Of a stretch of 38,667 bases of DNA, positions 1 through 8,653 are shown in pieces. The stretch's first letter is position 1, and the number at the start of each line of letters is the position of its first letter. Position numbers and translations under genes: made by a program. The stretch lies in assembly GCA_025458665.1 (NCBI GenBank), contig JALOSG010000004.1:1-38667 (forward strand), read 5' to 3'. Source of the DNA: Serpentinimonas sp. (lineage in GTDB: Bacteria; Pseudomonadota; Gammaproteobacteria; Burkholderiales; Burkholderiaceae_C). The notes beneath the pieces are model-generated. The model searched no databases and was not told the DNA's origin. It worked only from the letters and a program-made list of their open reading frames with translations.

Positions 1-2
1 GT

Positions 3-101
3 GAACTGAAGCGGGGCAGCTATGTGGCGTGGCGCAAGCGTGTGAGGGAGTTTTCCGAACGGCGCGGTGCCTACAAGCGCGGAGTTGCAAACGCTGCTTA
101 G
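3..101 (+). CDS. C-terminal tail of an unidentified gene (5' end outside window)
   Basis: An open frame enters from the left edge and stops at TAG (99-101). It encodes about 32 residues ending in a basic stretch (AWRKRVREFSERRGAYKRG). I do not recognise the family. The fragment is short enough that an open frame could be chance, but the amphipathic basic composition looks like a real protein end. It converges on the minus-strand tRNA-Ser. Only the sequence upstream of the window can identify it. Confidence 0.3.
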   Translation, partial: ELKRGSYVAWRKRVREFSERRGAYKRGVANAA

Positions 102-123
102 CCGCTGCCTTGGCCGCTACCCC

Positions 124-159
124 AGAAAAAAACCCCAAGTGCGCAGAGTACTTGGGGTT
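124..159 (-). terminator. Rho-independent terminator of tRNA-Ser
   Basis: On the minus strand, a perfect 10-bp stem (AACCCCAAGT with ACTTGGGGTT, 131-140 and 150-159) encloses a 9-nt loop and is followed by a T run (A run at 126-132 on the plus strand). It lies just downstream of the tRNA-Ser 3' end and fits a canonical intrinsic terminator. Confidence 0.9.
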
Positions 160-165
160 GCGTTC

Positions 166-255
<90 letters not shown>

Positions 256-267
256 GTGTAGCCCGCA

Positions 268-273
268 ATTGTA
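268..273 (-). promoter_or_regulatory. -10 box of the tRNA-Ser promoter
   Basis: TACAAT on the minus strand ends 12 nt upstream of the mature tRNA 5' end, which leaves room for a short 5' leader. It is embedded in GCTACAAT, the same octamer found ahead of the cobalamin riboswitch. No good -35 match is visible at 17 nt, and that region overlaps the stop codon of the DUF2237 gene. Confidence 0.5.
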
Positions 274-289
274 GCATCCGGGAAATGGG

Positions 290-673
290 TTATTGGGCGC
301 TGGTCTGGTCCTTGCCTTTCCAGGCGTGGGCCTTCAGGTCGTCCAGGCTCACCACTTCCAGCGCTTTTTCGTGGGTGCTCTCCAGCACCACGGGCGGCGC
401 CATGCCGGCATCCAGCGCCTCTTTCCAGCGCAGCGCGCACAGGCACCAGCGGTCTCCCGGGCGCAGGCCGGCAAAGCGCCACTCGGGGCGCGGGGTGCTC
501 AGGTCGTTACCGCGGCTGGCGGAAAACGCCAGGAAATCGGCCGTGACGCGGGCGCACACCACGTGCAGCCCGTTGTCCTGGGCGTCCGTGTTGCAGCAGC
601 CGTCGCGGAAGTAACCGGTCAGTGGGTCAAAGGAACAGGCTTGCAGTTCCCCGCCCAGTACGTTGTGCGCCAT
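290..673 (-). CDS. DUF2237 family protein
   Basis: This 127-residue protein matches the DUF2237 (COG3651) family along its full length. Family-typical blocks are NVLGGELQACSFDPLTGYFRDGCC near the N-terminus (residues 4-27), FLAFSASRGNDLSTPRPEW in the middle and GLRPGDRWCLCALRW after it. Several conserved cysteines (DGCCNT, CLCALRW) are kept, but the biochemical role of the family is not established. No signal peptide or membrane segment is visible, so it is probably cytosolic. The start lies 17 bp after the qmcA stop on the same strand, so it is likely the last protein gene of an nfeD-qmcA-DUF2237 operon. Confidence 0.9.
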   Translation of the reverse strand: MAHNVLGGELQACSFDPLTGYFRDGCCNTDAQDNGLHVVCARVTADFLAFSASRGNDLSTPRPEWRFAGLRPGDRWCLCALRWKEALDAGMAPPVVLESTHEKALEVVSLDDLKAHAWKGKDQTSAQ

Positions 674-690
674 GCTTCGTCTCTTCAGGT

Positions 691-1608
691 TCAGTTCGGG
701 CCTTTGCCCACCTGCACCATTTTCATGGCAGACGCAATCAGGCTGCTCACCTCGGTCATATTTCCCGGCACGATCAGGGTGGTGCTGGAGTCGGCAGCCA
801 CTTTGGCAAAGGCATCCACGGCGCGCTCCGCCACCTTCAGCTGCACAGCTTGCTCGCCACCCGGCTGCCGAATGGCGGCTGCAATGCGCTCAATGGCCTG
901 TGCAGTGGCGTCGGCCACGGTGAGGATGGCTGCGCCCTCGCCCTGGGCGTTGTTGATGGCGGCCTGCTTTTCGCCCTCGGAGCGTGCAATGAAGGCCTCC
1001 CGTTCGCCGGTGGCAATGTTGATCTGTTCCTGGCGGCGGCCTTCCGATGCGGCAATCAGGGCGCGCTTCTCGCGTTCGGCCGTGATCTGCGCCTGCATGG
1101 CGCGCAGGATTTCGTTGGGCGGTGTCAGGTCCTTGATCTCGTAGCGCAGCACCTTCACGCCCCAGTTCAGCGCCGCTTCGTCAATGGCCGAAACCACCTG
1201 CGCGTTGATCATGTCGCGCTCCTCGAAGGTCTTGTCCAGCTCCAGCTTGCCAATGACGCTGCGCAGCGAGGTTTGCGCCAGCTGCGTCACGGCCATGATG
1301 TAGTTGGAAGAACCGTAGCTGGCGCGCATGGGGTCGGTCACCTGGAAATACAGGATGCCGTCCACCTGCAACTGGGTGTTGTCCCGGGTGATGCACACCT
1401 GGCTGGGTACATCGAGCGGGATCTCTTTGAGGCTGTGCTTGTAGGCCACCTTGTCGATGAAGGGCACCAGAAAGTTCAGGCCAGGGGTGAGCGTGCCGGC
1501 GTACTTGCCCAGCCGCTCTTTCACCCACGCGTTCTGCTGCGGCACCACCATGATGGACTTGACGATGAAGATGCCTGCAATGACAAACAGGAGAATGGCT
1601 ATTTCCAT
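691..1608 (-). CDS. qmcA: SPFH/band 7 (stomatin-like) membrane protein, QmcA type
   Basis: At 305 residues it equals the length of E. coli QmcA. One N-terminal membrane segment (about residues 3-20, IAILLFVIAGIFIVKSIMVV) is followed by a band 7 domain (about 20-190, with VPQQNAWVKERLGKY and PGLNFLVPFIDKVAY). An Ala/Glu-rich helical region (about 190-260) carries the AEREKRALIAASEGRRQ type of sequence. The family forms large oligomers on the inner membrane and is thought to organise membrane microdomains. The start is supported by a CAGG at a suitable distance. The upstream neighbour on the same strand is NfeD, the usual genetic partner (compare qmcA-ybbJ in E. coli). An HflC/HflK assignment is less likely because only one band 7 gene is present. 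Confidence 0.9.
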   Translation of the reverse strand: MEIAILLFVIAGIFIVKSIMVVPQQNAWVKERLGKYAGTLTPGLNFLVPFIDKVAYKHSLKEIPLDVPSQVCITRDNTQLQVDGILYFQVTDPMRASYGSSNYIMAVTQLAQTSLRSVIGKLELDKTFEERDMINAQVVSAIDEAALNWGVKVLRYEIKDLTPPNEILRAMQAQITAEREKRALIAASEGRRQEQINIATGEREAFIARSEGEKQAAINNAQGEGAAILTVADATAQAIERIAAAIRQPGGEQAVQLKVAERAVDAFAKVAADSSTTLIVPGNMTEVSSLIASAMKMVQVGKGPN

Positions 1609-1668
1609 GGGGTTTACCTGGTTGGTGAAAAAAACGGGGATGCCAGCGAGAGCCGCAGGCGGCAGGTG

Positions 1669-2118
1669 TCAGGGCGGGGAGAGGGGTTCCACCATCAACT
1701 GGCTGCCCTGAACGGCCACGATGCGGTGCATGCCGGGACTGGGTGGTGCCCCCACTGCGGAAACTGGGTCTTTCAGAACCACCAGCCATTGCGCGCCGCG
1801 GTATTGCACGTGGGCCCTACCGCCCGGCTCCCACACGGGCACATGCACCGTTTGTCCTATGTCGAGGTTCATATCGCGGTTGGCCTCGGCCTTGGGCTCG
1901 GGGCGGTGTACCTTGCGCCACTTCTGCCACCCAATGACCGCTCCGCCCCCCACCACGGCGGCAGCCACAAACTGCAATGTCACCGGTGCGCCCAGGTGCG
2001 CCGCCACTGCGCCCGCCGCAAAGCCTATGGCCAGCATCAGCAGGAAAAAAGTGCCGGTCACCAGCTCTGCCGCTACCGCCATGCCCGCCACCAGCCACCA
2101 GAGGGTGGTATCTGCCAT
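1669..2118 (-). CDS. NfeD-like membrane protein (YbbJ type)
   Basis: The 149-residue product begins MADTTLWWLVAG. That start is preferred over the ORF-track start at 2148 because TAGGAG lies 6 nt upstream. Two or three hydrophobic segments fill residues 5-70. A soluble C-terminal OB-fold-like domain (about 85-149, with DIGQTVHVPVWEPGGRAHVQYRG) then matches the short NfeD class. NfeD proteins accompany stomatin/QmcA proteins and are thought to work with them in membrane quality control. The gene precedes qmcA by 60 bp on the same strand, which supports the pairing. The exact function is unproven for this class. Confidence 0.87.
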   Translation of the reverse strand: MADTTLWWLVAGMAVAAELVTGTFFLLMLAIGFAAGAVAAHLGAPVTLQFVAAAVVGGGAVIGWQKWRKVHRPEPKAEANRDMNLDIGQTVHVPVWEPGGRAHVQYRGAQWLVVLKDPVSAVGAPPSPGMHRIVAVQGSQLMVEPLSPP

Positions 2119-2311
2119 GTCTGCTCCTAGCCTGTACCAAAAAATCATGGGCCGAAAGGCGCCGCCTGGTGTGCGCCCAATGGCTGAGCTGCAAGTATGC
2201 CAGCCATGCCACCCCGGCGCCGAGAGACCCTGACCGTCACAGCCTTGCAGTCAGATGTCCTTACACTCGAAGGTACAGCGGCACCGTTGCCGTGATAGAC
2301 CCGGATAGACC

Positions 2312-4606
2312 ATGAAGTTCCGTTTCCCCATCGTCATCATCGATGAAGACTTCCGCTCCGAGAACACCTCGGGGCTTGGCATACGCGCGCTGGCCCAGGC
2401 CATAGAGACCGAAGGGTTTGAGATTCTGGGTGTCACCAGCTATGGCGACCTGAGCCAGTTTGCCCAGCAGCAAAGCCGCGCCAGTGCTTTCATCCTGTCC
2501 ATCGACGACGAGGAATTCACCGTAGGCCCCGACCTGGACCCGGCGGTGCTCAACCTGCGCAACTTCATTGCCGAGGTGCGCCGCAAGAACGCCGATGTAC
2601 CCATTTACATCTATGGCGAAACCAAGACCGCGCGCCACCTGCCCAACGACATCCTGCGCGAGCTGCACGGCTTCATCCACATGTTCGAGGACACGCCCGA
2701 ATTTGTGGCGCGCCACATCATCCGCGAAGCCAAAAGCTACCTGGAAGGCATACAGCCGCCGTTCTTCCGCGCGCTGCTGGACTATGCCGAAGACGGCTCT
2801 TACTCCTGGCACTGCCCGGGTCATTCGGGCGGCGTGGCCTTCCTGAAGACGCCGGTGGGGCAGATGTTCCACCAGTTCTTTGGCGAGAACATGCTGCGCG
2901 CCGACGTGTGCAATTCCGTGGAGGAACTGGGCCAGCTGCTGGACCACAACGGCGCCATTGGCGAGAGCGAGCGCAATGCGGCGCGCATCTTCAATGCCGA
3001 CCACTGCTTCTTCGTGACCAACGGCACCAGCACCAGCAACAAGATGGTGTGGCACCACACCGTGGCCCCGAACGATGTGGTGGTGGTGGACAGGAACTGC
3101 CACAAGTCCATCCTGCACAGCATCATCATGACGGGCGCCGTGCCGGTGTTCCTCAAGCCCACGCGCAACCACTACGGCATCATTGGCCCCATACAGCAAA
3201 GCGAGTTCGAGCCGGAAGCCATCAAGGCCAAGATCAGGGCCAACCCGCTGTTGCAGGGCGTGGATGCCGACGCCGTGAAGCCGCGCATCATGGCGCTTAC
3301 CCAGTCCACCTACGACGGTGTGCTGTACAACACCGAGACCATCAAGAAGCTGCTCGATGGCTATGTGGACAACCTGCACTTCGACGAAGCCTGGTTGCCC
3401 CATGCGGCCTTCCACCCCTTCTACGGCACCTTCCACGCCATGGGCCGTAAGCGTGACCGGCCCAAGCATTCGGTGGTGTATTCCACGCAGAGCATCCACA
3501 AGCTGCTGGCGGGTATCAGCCAGGCCAGCCATGTGCTGGTGCAGGATTCCCAGAGCACCCCGCTGGACCGCCACCTCTTCAACGAGGCCTACCTGATGCA
3601 CACCAGCACCAGCCCGCAGTACAGCATCATTGCCAGCTGCGATGTGGCCGCCGCCATGATGGAGCCTCCCGGCGGCACCGCGCTGGTGGAAGAAAGCATT
3701 GCCGAGGCGCTGGACTTCCGCCGTGCCATGCGCAAGGTGGAAGGTGAGTTTGGCGACAACGACTGGTGGTTCAAGGTCTGGGGCCCGGACCACCTCGCTG
3801 CCGAAGGCGTGGGCGAAGCGCGCGACTGGATTCTGGGCCGCACCGACGCGGAGGGCAACCTGCCGGCCAGTGGCGAGGAGTCCTGGCACGGCTTTGGCGA
3901 CATGGCGCCGGGCTTCAACATGCTCGACCCCATCAAGTCCACCATCGTCACGCCGGGCCTGAACATGCGCGGGGACTTTGCGCCTACCGGCATACCGGCC
4001 AGCATCGTGACCAAGTTTCTGGCCGAGCACGGCGTGGTGGTGGAGAAAACCGGCCTCTACAGTTTCTTCATCATGTTCACCATTGGCATCACCAAGGGCC
4101 GCTGGAACACCTTGCTCACGGCGTTGCAGCAGTTCAAGGACGACTACGACCGCAACCACCCCATGTGGCGCATCCTTCCGGAGTTCTGCCAGAAGCACCG
4201 GCGCTACGAAAAAATGGGCTTGCGCGATCTGTGCCAGTTCGTGCACGAGATGTACGCCAAGTACGACATTGCACGCCTGACCACCGAGATGTACCTGAGC
4301 GACCACACGCCCGCCATGAAGCCCAGCGATGCGTTTGCCCAGATTGCCCACCGCAACACCGAGCGGGTGCCGGTGGACGAGCTGGAGGGGCGCATCACCA
4401 CCGCGCTGATTACGCCGTACCCACCGGGTATTCCACTGCTGATTCCCGGCGAGGTGTTCAACCGCAAGGTGGTGGACTACCTGAAGTTTTCCAGGGAGTT
4501 CAACCGGCTGTGCCCGGGTTTCGAGACCGAGATCCACGGGCTGGTGGTGGAAGAGAATCTGGACGGACAGAAGCACTATTTCGCCGATTGCGTGGCCAAA
4601 GCTTGA
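2312..4606 (+). CDS. PLP-dependent arginine/lysine/ornithine decarboxylase
   Basis: This 764-residue protein is a group III (prokaryotic ornithine/lysine/arginine) decarboxylase, close in length to AdiA. An N-terminal wing domain (about 1-130, starting FPIVIIDEDF) precedes the PLP core. The core shows SWHCPGHSGGVAF, TNGTSTSNKMV, the cofactor aspartate region LHFDEAW and the Schiff-base lysine in STQSIHKLLAGISQAS (K397). The C-terminal domain includes TPYPPGIPLLIPGE. The reaction removes CO2 from a basic amino acid to give a polyamine or agmatine/cadaverine. Substrate choice cannot be read safely, though arginine or lysine is likely. No antiporter gene is adjacent, unlike classical acid-resistance loci, so a biosynthetic polyamine role is equally possible. 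The gene stands alone on the plus strand after a 193-bp gap. Confidence 0.92.
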   Translation: MKFRFPIVIIDEDFRSENTSGLGIRALAQAIETEGFEILGVTSYGDLSQFAQQQSRASAFILSIDDEEFTVGPDLDPAVLNLRNFIAEVRRKNADVPIYIYGETKTARHLPNDILRELHGFIHMFEDTPEFVARHIIREAKSYLEGIQPPFFRALLDYAEDGSYSWHCPGHSGGVAFLKTPVGQMFHQFFGENMLRADVCNSVEELGQLLDHNGAIGESERNAARIFNADHCFFVTNGTSTSNKMVWHHTVAPNDVVVVDRNCHKSILHSIIMTGAVPVFLKPTRNHYGIIGPIQQSEFEPEAIKAKIRANPLLQGVDADAVKPRIMALTQSTYDGVLYNTETIKKLLDGYVDNLHFDEAWLPHAAFHPFYGTFHAMGRKRDRPKHSVVYSTQSIHKLLAGISQASHVLVQDSQSTPLDRHLFNEAYLMHTSTSPQYSIIASCDVAAAMMEPPGGTALVEESIAEALDFRRAMRKVEGEFGDNDWWFKVWGPDHLAAEGVGEARDWILGRTDAEGNLPASGEESWHGFGDMAPGFNMLDPIKSTIVTPGLNMRGDFAPTGIPASIVTKFLAEHGVVVEKTGLYSFFIMFTIGITKGRWNTLLTALQQFKDDYDRNHPMWRILPEFCQKHRRYEKMGLRDLCQFVHEMYAKYDIARLTTEMYLSDHTPAMKPSDAFAQIAHRNTERVPVDELEGRITTALITPYPPGIPLLIPGEVFNRKVVDYLKFSREFNRLCPGFETEIHGLVVEENLDGQKHYFADCVAKA

Positions 4607-4672
4607 ACCAGATCAAACCCGGGGGAGTAGGTTGGCCACAGAATGGAGCTTCCTCTCTCAACCGGAGTAGCC

Positions 4673-4894
4673 ATGTTTCCCGAATACCGCGACCTCATCA
4701 CCCAGCTCAAGACCAGCGACCACCACTTCACGCGCCTATTCGACAAGCACAATGCCCTGGACCAGCGCATCAAGAACATGGAGTCGCACATTGAGCCCGG
4801 CACGCCGGAACAGATCGAGACCCTGAAAAAGGAAAAGCTCCTCCTGAAGGACGAGCTTTACCAGATTCTGCGCAAGGCCTCCGCAGCGGCTTGA
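4673..4894 (+). CDS. DUF465/YdcH family small protein
   Basis: This 73-residue protein reads MFPEYRDLITQLKTSDHHF and ends in a helical stretch LKKEKLLLKDELYQILRK. It matches the YdcH/DUF465 family, made of two antiparallel helices. The function is unknown. The start at 4673 is chosen over the track start at 4643 because CGGAG sits 5-9 nt upstream and the family begins at MFPEY. It follows the decarboxylase by 66 bp on the same strand and may be cotranscribed. Its stop codon lies in the loop of a perfect hairpin. Confidence 0.9.
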   Translation: MFPEYRDLITQLKTSDHHFTRLFDKHNALDQRIKNMESHIEPGTPEQIETLKKEKLLLKDELYQILRKASAAA

Positions 4895-4902
4895 CGCTGC
4901 GG
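4881..4902. other. Perfect hairpin over the stop codon of the DUF465 gene
   Basis: CCGCAGCG (4881-4888), loop GCTTGA, then CGCTGCGG (4895-4902) form a perfect 8-bp inverted repeat. The loop holds the TGA stop. No T tract follows, so it is not a canonical intrinsic terminator. Its position between convergent genes suggests 3'-end stabilisation or Rho-linked termination. Confidence 0.45.
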
Positions 4903-4928
4903 TTCCTGCGCAACGGCGGCCCGAAACC

Positions 4929-5726
4929 TCAGGCCGCCGGCTCCGCAATGCCGCCCACCACCTGGCTGAAACCACCGTCCACATAGGTGATTTCGGCGCT
5001 CACGCCAGCGGCCAGGTCACTCAGCAGGAAGGCGGCCACGTTGCCCACGTCGTCGATGGTGACGTTGCGGCGGATGGGTGAGTTCTCGGCCACTACGCTC
5101 AGGATCTTGCCAAAGCCCTTGATGCCGCTGGCCGCCAGCGTCTTGATGGGGCCAGCCGAAATGCCGTTGGCGCGCAGCCCCCGGTTCTGTGCCCCCAGAG
5201 ACTCCGCCAGGTAGCGCACGCTGGCTTCCAGCGAGGCCTTGGCCAGACCCATGGTGTTGTAGTTGGGCACAGTGCGTACCGCCCCCAGGTAGGTCAGGGT
5301 GAGCAGGGCGGCGTTGTCGTTGAGGTAGGGCAGGGACGCCTTGGCCATGGCCGGGAAGCTGTAGGCGCTGATGTCGTGGGCAATCTGGAAGCCCTCGCGG
5401 CTCAGGCCGTCTAGGAAATCACCCGCAATGGCTTCGCGCGGCGCATAGCCGATGGCGTGCACAAATCCGTCGAACTTGGGCCAGTGCGCCGACAGATCGC
5501 GGAACAAATTCTCTATCTGCGCGTCATCACCCACATCGCAATCGAACACCAGCTGGGAGTTGAAGGTGGCGGCAAATTCGGTGATCCGGTCCTTGAAGCG
5601 CTCGCCGACGTAGCTGAAGGCCAGTTCCGCGCCCTGCGCGTGGCACGCCTTGGCGATGCCGTAGGCAATGGAGCGGTTGGACAACACTCCGGTGATCAAC
5701 AATTTTTTGCCTGCAAGAAAACCCAT
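4929..5726 (-). CDS. fabI: Enoyl-[acyl-carrier-protein] reductase (NADH)
   Basis: FabI reduces trans-2-enoyl-ACP in the last step of each fatty-acid elongation cycle. The 265-residue protein has the FabI nucleotide site ([19 protein letters not shown], residues 8-26). It also has FDCDVGDD, the HAIGYAPRE block and the catalytic pair spaced Tyr-x6-Lys in YNTMGLAK. It ends with the substrate-lid region [15 protein letters not shown] and the motif YVDGG near the C-terminus. The start at 5726 is chosen because MGFLAGKK is the family N-terminus and CGGAGAG lies upstream; the track ORF begins 34 codons too early. It is divergent from yejA with only 37 bp between starts. Confidence 0.96.
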   Translation of the reverse strand: MGFLAGKKLLITGVLSNRSIAYGIAKACHAQGAELAFSYVGERFKDRITEFAATFNSQLVFDCDVGDDAQIENLFRDLSAHWPKFDGFVHAIGYAPREAIAGDFLDGLSREGFQIAHDISAYSFPAMAKASLPYLNDNAALLTLTYLGAVRTVPNYNTMGLAKASLEASVRYLAESLGAQNRGLRANGISAGPIKTLAASGIKGFGKILSVVAENSPIRRNVTIDDVGNVAAFLLSDLAAGVSAEITYVDGGFSQVVGGIAEPAA

Positions 5727-5763
5727 ACAACGCTCTCCGAATAAAAACCTGCAGAATTGTCGC

Positions 5764-7611
5764 ATGCTCAAACTTCGGCGTTTCAGACCCTTGGCGGTGG
5801 CTGCCAGCCTGTGCCTGGTGGCGCACACCGCCTGGGCAGCGCACGGTTATGCCCTATGGGGTGAGCTGAAGTACCCGCCGGATTTCACCCATTTCAGTTA
5901 CCTCAACCCCAACGCACCCAAAGGCGGCGAGCTGCGCCTGGTGAGCAACCTGCGCACCTCCACCTTCGACAAATACAACCCGTTCACGCTGCGTGGCAGT
6001 GCGCCGGCGTATTTGTCCGACCTGATGTTCGACTCGCTCCTCACCGGCGCGGCCGACGAAAACGGCGCGGCTTACGGCCTGCTGGCCGAGAGCGTGGAGT
6101 ACGCCCCCGATGGGCTGTCGGCCACGTTCCGGCTGCGCCGCGAGGCCCGCTTCCACAACGGCGACCCGGTGCTGGCCGCCGACGTGAAGCACAGCTACGA
6201 CACGCTCATGGGGCCGCACACGTCGCCGGCCTTCAAGACCGTGCTGGCCGATGTGGCCGGGCTCGATGTGCTGGACGACCACACGGTGCGTTACCGCTTT
6301 AAGAAGCCCAACCGCGAACTGCCCATCACCGTGGGTGGCCTGCCGGTGTTCAGCCGCGCCTGGGGCAACGAGATAGACCCCGCCACCAACGAGCGCAAGA
6401 CCTTCGACAAGGTGGTGATGGACATTCCCATAGGCAGCGGCCCCTACCGCATAGGGCCGGTGCGCTTTGGCCGCGACATCACCTATGTGCGCGACCCCGA
6501 TTACTGGGCCAGAGACCTGCCCGTGCGCCGCGGTGCCTACAACTTCGACCGCATCACCGTCAAAATCTACCGCGACAACACCGCGCGGCTGGAGGCGTTG
6601 AAAGCCGGCGAGTTCGACCTGATGCGCTTCTTTTCCGCCGGGGACTGGGCGCGCCGCGTCACCGGCCGCAGGTTCAACACCGGCGAGTTGGTGAAGGGCG
6701 AGTTCACCCACCGCCTGCCCACCGGCTTCCAGAGCTATGTGCTCAACACGCGCCGCCCGCCGCTGAACGACATCCGCGTGCGCGAGGCGCTGGGCCTGGC
6801 GGTGGACTACGAATGGATGAACCGGCAGATGTTCTACAACAGCTACCAGCGTGTGCGCGGTCTGTTCGGGAACACCGATTGCTCACCCGACGGTCCGCCC
6901 AGCGCCGACGAACTCAAGCTGCTGGAGCCGTGGCGCAAAGAAGTGCCACCCGCCGTGTTTGGCCCCATGTACACGCCGCCCCGCACCGACGGCGAGACCA
7001 CCCTGCGAGACAACCTGCGCCGTGCCCAGGCCCTGCTGCGCGAAGCCGGCTGGACGGTGCAGAACGGGCAGCTGCGCAACCAGCAAGGGGAGCCCTTCAC
7101 GCTGGAATACCTGGACAGCAACGAGGCCGGCGCCCGCGTGGTGACGCCGTGGGTGCGCAACCTCACCAAGCTGGGCATTGATCTGCGTTTCCGCCCGGTG
7201 GACTTTGCGCTCTACCAGCAGCGCCTGCGTACCTTCGATTACGACATCGTGTCCCTGGCCTTCCAGGGCACCCACAACCCGGGCGCCGAATACGCCGACC
7301 TGTTCGGCAGCGAAGCCGCCAAGACCGAGGACTCGGGCAACTTCGCCGGCGTGTCCAGCCCGGCGGTGGACGCCCTGATCGCGCAGATGAGCAACGCGGC
7401 CACCCGGCCAGAGTTTCTGGCCGCCTGCCGCTCCCTGGACCGCGTCATCACCCACAGCCACTACCTGATTCCGCAGTGGTCGGCCACCACACACCGGCTG
7501 GCCTACAACGCCTGGCGCCTGGAACGCACCGCCGAGATGCCCCCCTACGCCAGTGGCGAGGGCTGGGCCATAGAAGCCTGGTGGGCCAAGCCGGCTGCCA
7601 CCCGTCCCTGA
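5764..7611 (+). CDS. yejA: Extracellular solute-binding protein of a Yej-type peptide ABC importer
   Basis: This 615-residue periplasmic protein belongs to solute-binding family 5 and precedes yejB, yejE and yejF in the E. coli order. A signal peptide is clear (residues 1-25: basic MLKLRRFR, hydrophobic [15 protein letters not shown], cleavage after AWA). Family features follow: [39 protein letters not shown] and the C-terminal PQWSATTHR. YejA homologues deliver oligopeptides and microcin C to the permease. The track start at 5668 is rejected because it runs back through the fabI start and hides the signal peptide. The ribosome-binding site ahead of 5764 is poor. Confidence 0.9.
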   Translation: MLKLRRFRPLAVAASLCLVAHTAWAAHGYALWGELKYPPDFTHFSYLNPNAPKGGELRLVSNLRTSTFDKYNPFTLRGSAPAYLSDLMFDSLLTGAADENGAAYGLLAESVEYAPDGLSATFRLRREARFHNGDPVLAADVKHSYDTLMGPHTSPAFKTVLADVAGLDVLDDHTVRYRFKKPNRELPITVGGLPVFSRAWGNEIDPATNERKTFDKVVMDIPIGSGPYRIGPVRFGRDITYVRDPDYWARDLPVRRGAYNFDRITVKIYRDNTARLEALKAGEFDLMRFFSAGDWARRVTGRRFNTGELVKGEFTHRLPTGFQSYVLNTRRPPLNDIRVREALGLAVDYEWMNRQMFYNSYQRVRGLFGNTDCSPDGPPSADELKLLEPWRKEVPPAVFGPMYTPPRTDGETTLRDNLRRAQALLREAGWTVQNGQLRNQQGEPFTLEYLDSNEAGARVVTPWVRNLTKLGIDLRFRPVDFALYQQRLRTFDYDIVSLAFQGTHNPGAEYADLFGSEAAKTEDSGNFAGVSSPAVDALIAQMSNAATRPEFLAACRSLDRVITHSHYLIPQWSATTHRLAYNAWRLERTAEMPPYASGEGWAIEAWWAKPAATRP

Positions 7612-7624
7612 CATACTGCGCACC

Positions 7625-8653
7625 ATGTGGGTCTACATACTCAAACGACTGCTGCTGATGGTGCCTACGCTGTTGGGCGTGCTGCTCATCACGTTTGTGG
7701 TGATCCAGTTTGTGCCCGGCGGCCCGGTGGAGCAGTACCTGGCCGAAGCGCGGGCGGGGCAGGGCACAGGCGCCGAGGGCGGCGGACTGGCCTACCGCGG
7801 CGCGCAGGGCGTGGACCCGCAGCGGCTGGAGCAGATCAAGGCCCTGTACGGCTTTGACAAGCCCGCCCATGAACGCTTTTTCCAGATGCTGGTGCAGTTC
7901 GCGCAGTTCGACCTGGGCACCAGCTTCTTCCAGAACAAGGCGGTGTCGGAGTTGGTGTGGGAGAAGCTGCCGGTATCCATCAGCCTGGGGCTCTGGACCT
8001 TCTTCATCAGCTATGCGGTGGCCGTACCGCTGGGCGTGGCCAAGGCGGTGCGCGCCGGCAGCCGTTTCGACCTCGTCACCACCCTGCTGGTGCTGGTGGG
8101 CTACGCCATACCGGGCTTTGTGCTGGGCGTGGCCCTGCTGGTGATTTTTGGCGGGCAGCTGCAGTGGTTCCCGCTGCGCGGGCTCACCTCGGCCAACTGG
8201 GAAGAACTGTCCTGGGGTGCCCGCATCATCGACTATCTGTGGCACATCACACTGCCGGTCACGGCCATGGTGCTGGGCAGTTTTGCGGTCACGGCCATGC
8301 TCACCAAGAACGCATTTCTGGAGGAAATCCGCAAACAGTACGTGCTCACGGCCCGCGCCAAGGGCTTGTCAGACCGGCAGGTGCTCTGGAAGCACGTGTT
8401 CCGCAATGCGCTCATACCCATCATCACGGGGTTCCCGGCGGCATTCATCGGCGCTTTCTTTGCCGGCTCGCTGCTCATAGAAACGCTGTTCTCGCTCGAC
8501 GGGCTGGGCCTGCTCAGCTACGAGAGCGTCATTCGGCGCGATTACCCGGTGGTGCTGGGCACCCTGTACCTGTTCACGCTGATTGGTCTGGTGACCAAAC
8601 TCATCAGCGATCTTTGCTACGTGTGGGTGGATCCGCGTGTCAAGTTCGACTGA
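7625..8653 (+). CDS. yejB: Peptide ABC transporter permease YejB
   Basis: This 342-residue inner-membrane permease starts MWVYILKRLLLMVPTLLGV, the typical DppB/OppB-family first helix. A periplasmic insert of about 90 residues comes next, then further membrane segments. The coupling loop that contacts the ATPase is near residues 240-265 (LTARAKGLSDRQVLWKHVFRNAL). It follows yejA by 13 bp and overlaps yejE by 17 bp, so translation is probably coupled. Together with YejE it should form the channel for peptide import. Confidence 0.93.
   Translation: MWVYILKRLLLMVPTLLGVLLITFVVIQFVPGGPVEQYLAEARAGQGTGAEGGGLAYRGAQGVDPQRLEQIKALYGFDKPAHERFFQMLVQFAQFDLGTSFFQNKAVSELVWEKLPVSISLGLWTFFISYAVAVPLGVAKAVRAGSRFDLVTTLLVLVGYAIPGFVLGVALLVIFGGQLQWFPLRGLTSANWEELSWGARIIDYLWHITLPVTAMVLGSFAVTAMLTKNAFLEEIRKQYVLTARAKGLSDRQVLWKHVFRNALIPIITGFPAAFIGAFFAGSLLIETLFSLDGLGLLSYESVIRRDYPVVLGTLYLFTLIGLVTKLISDLCYVWVDPRVKFD

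Noticed and set aside
2261-4576. 771-codon minus-strand ORF
   Set aside because: It is the antisense of the PLP decarboxylase, His/Gln/Val-rich and without domains.
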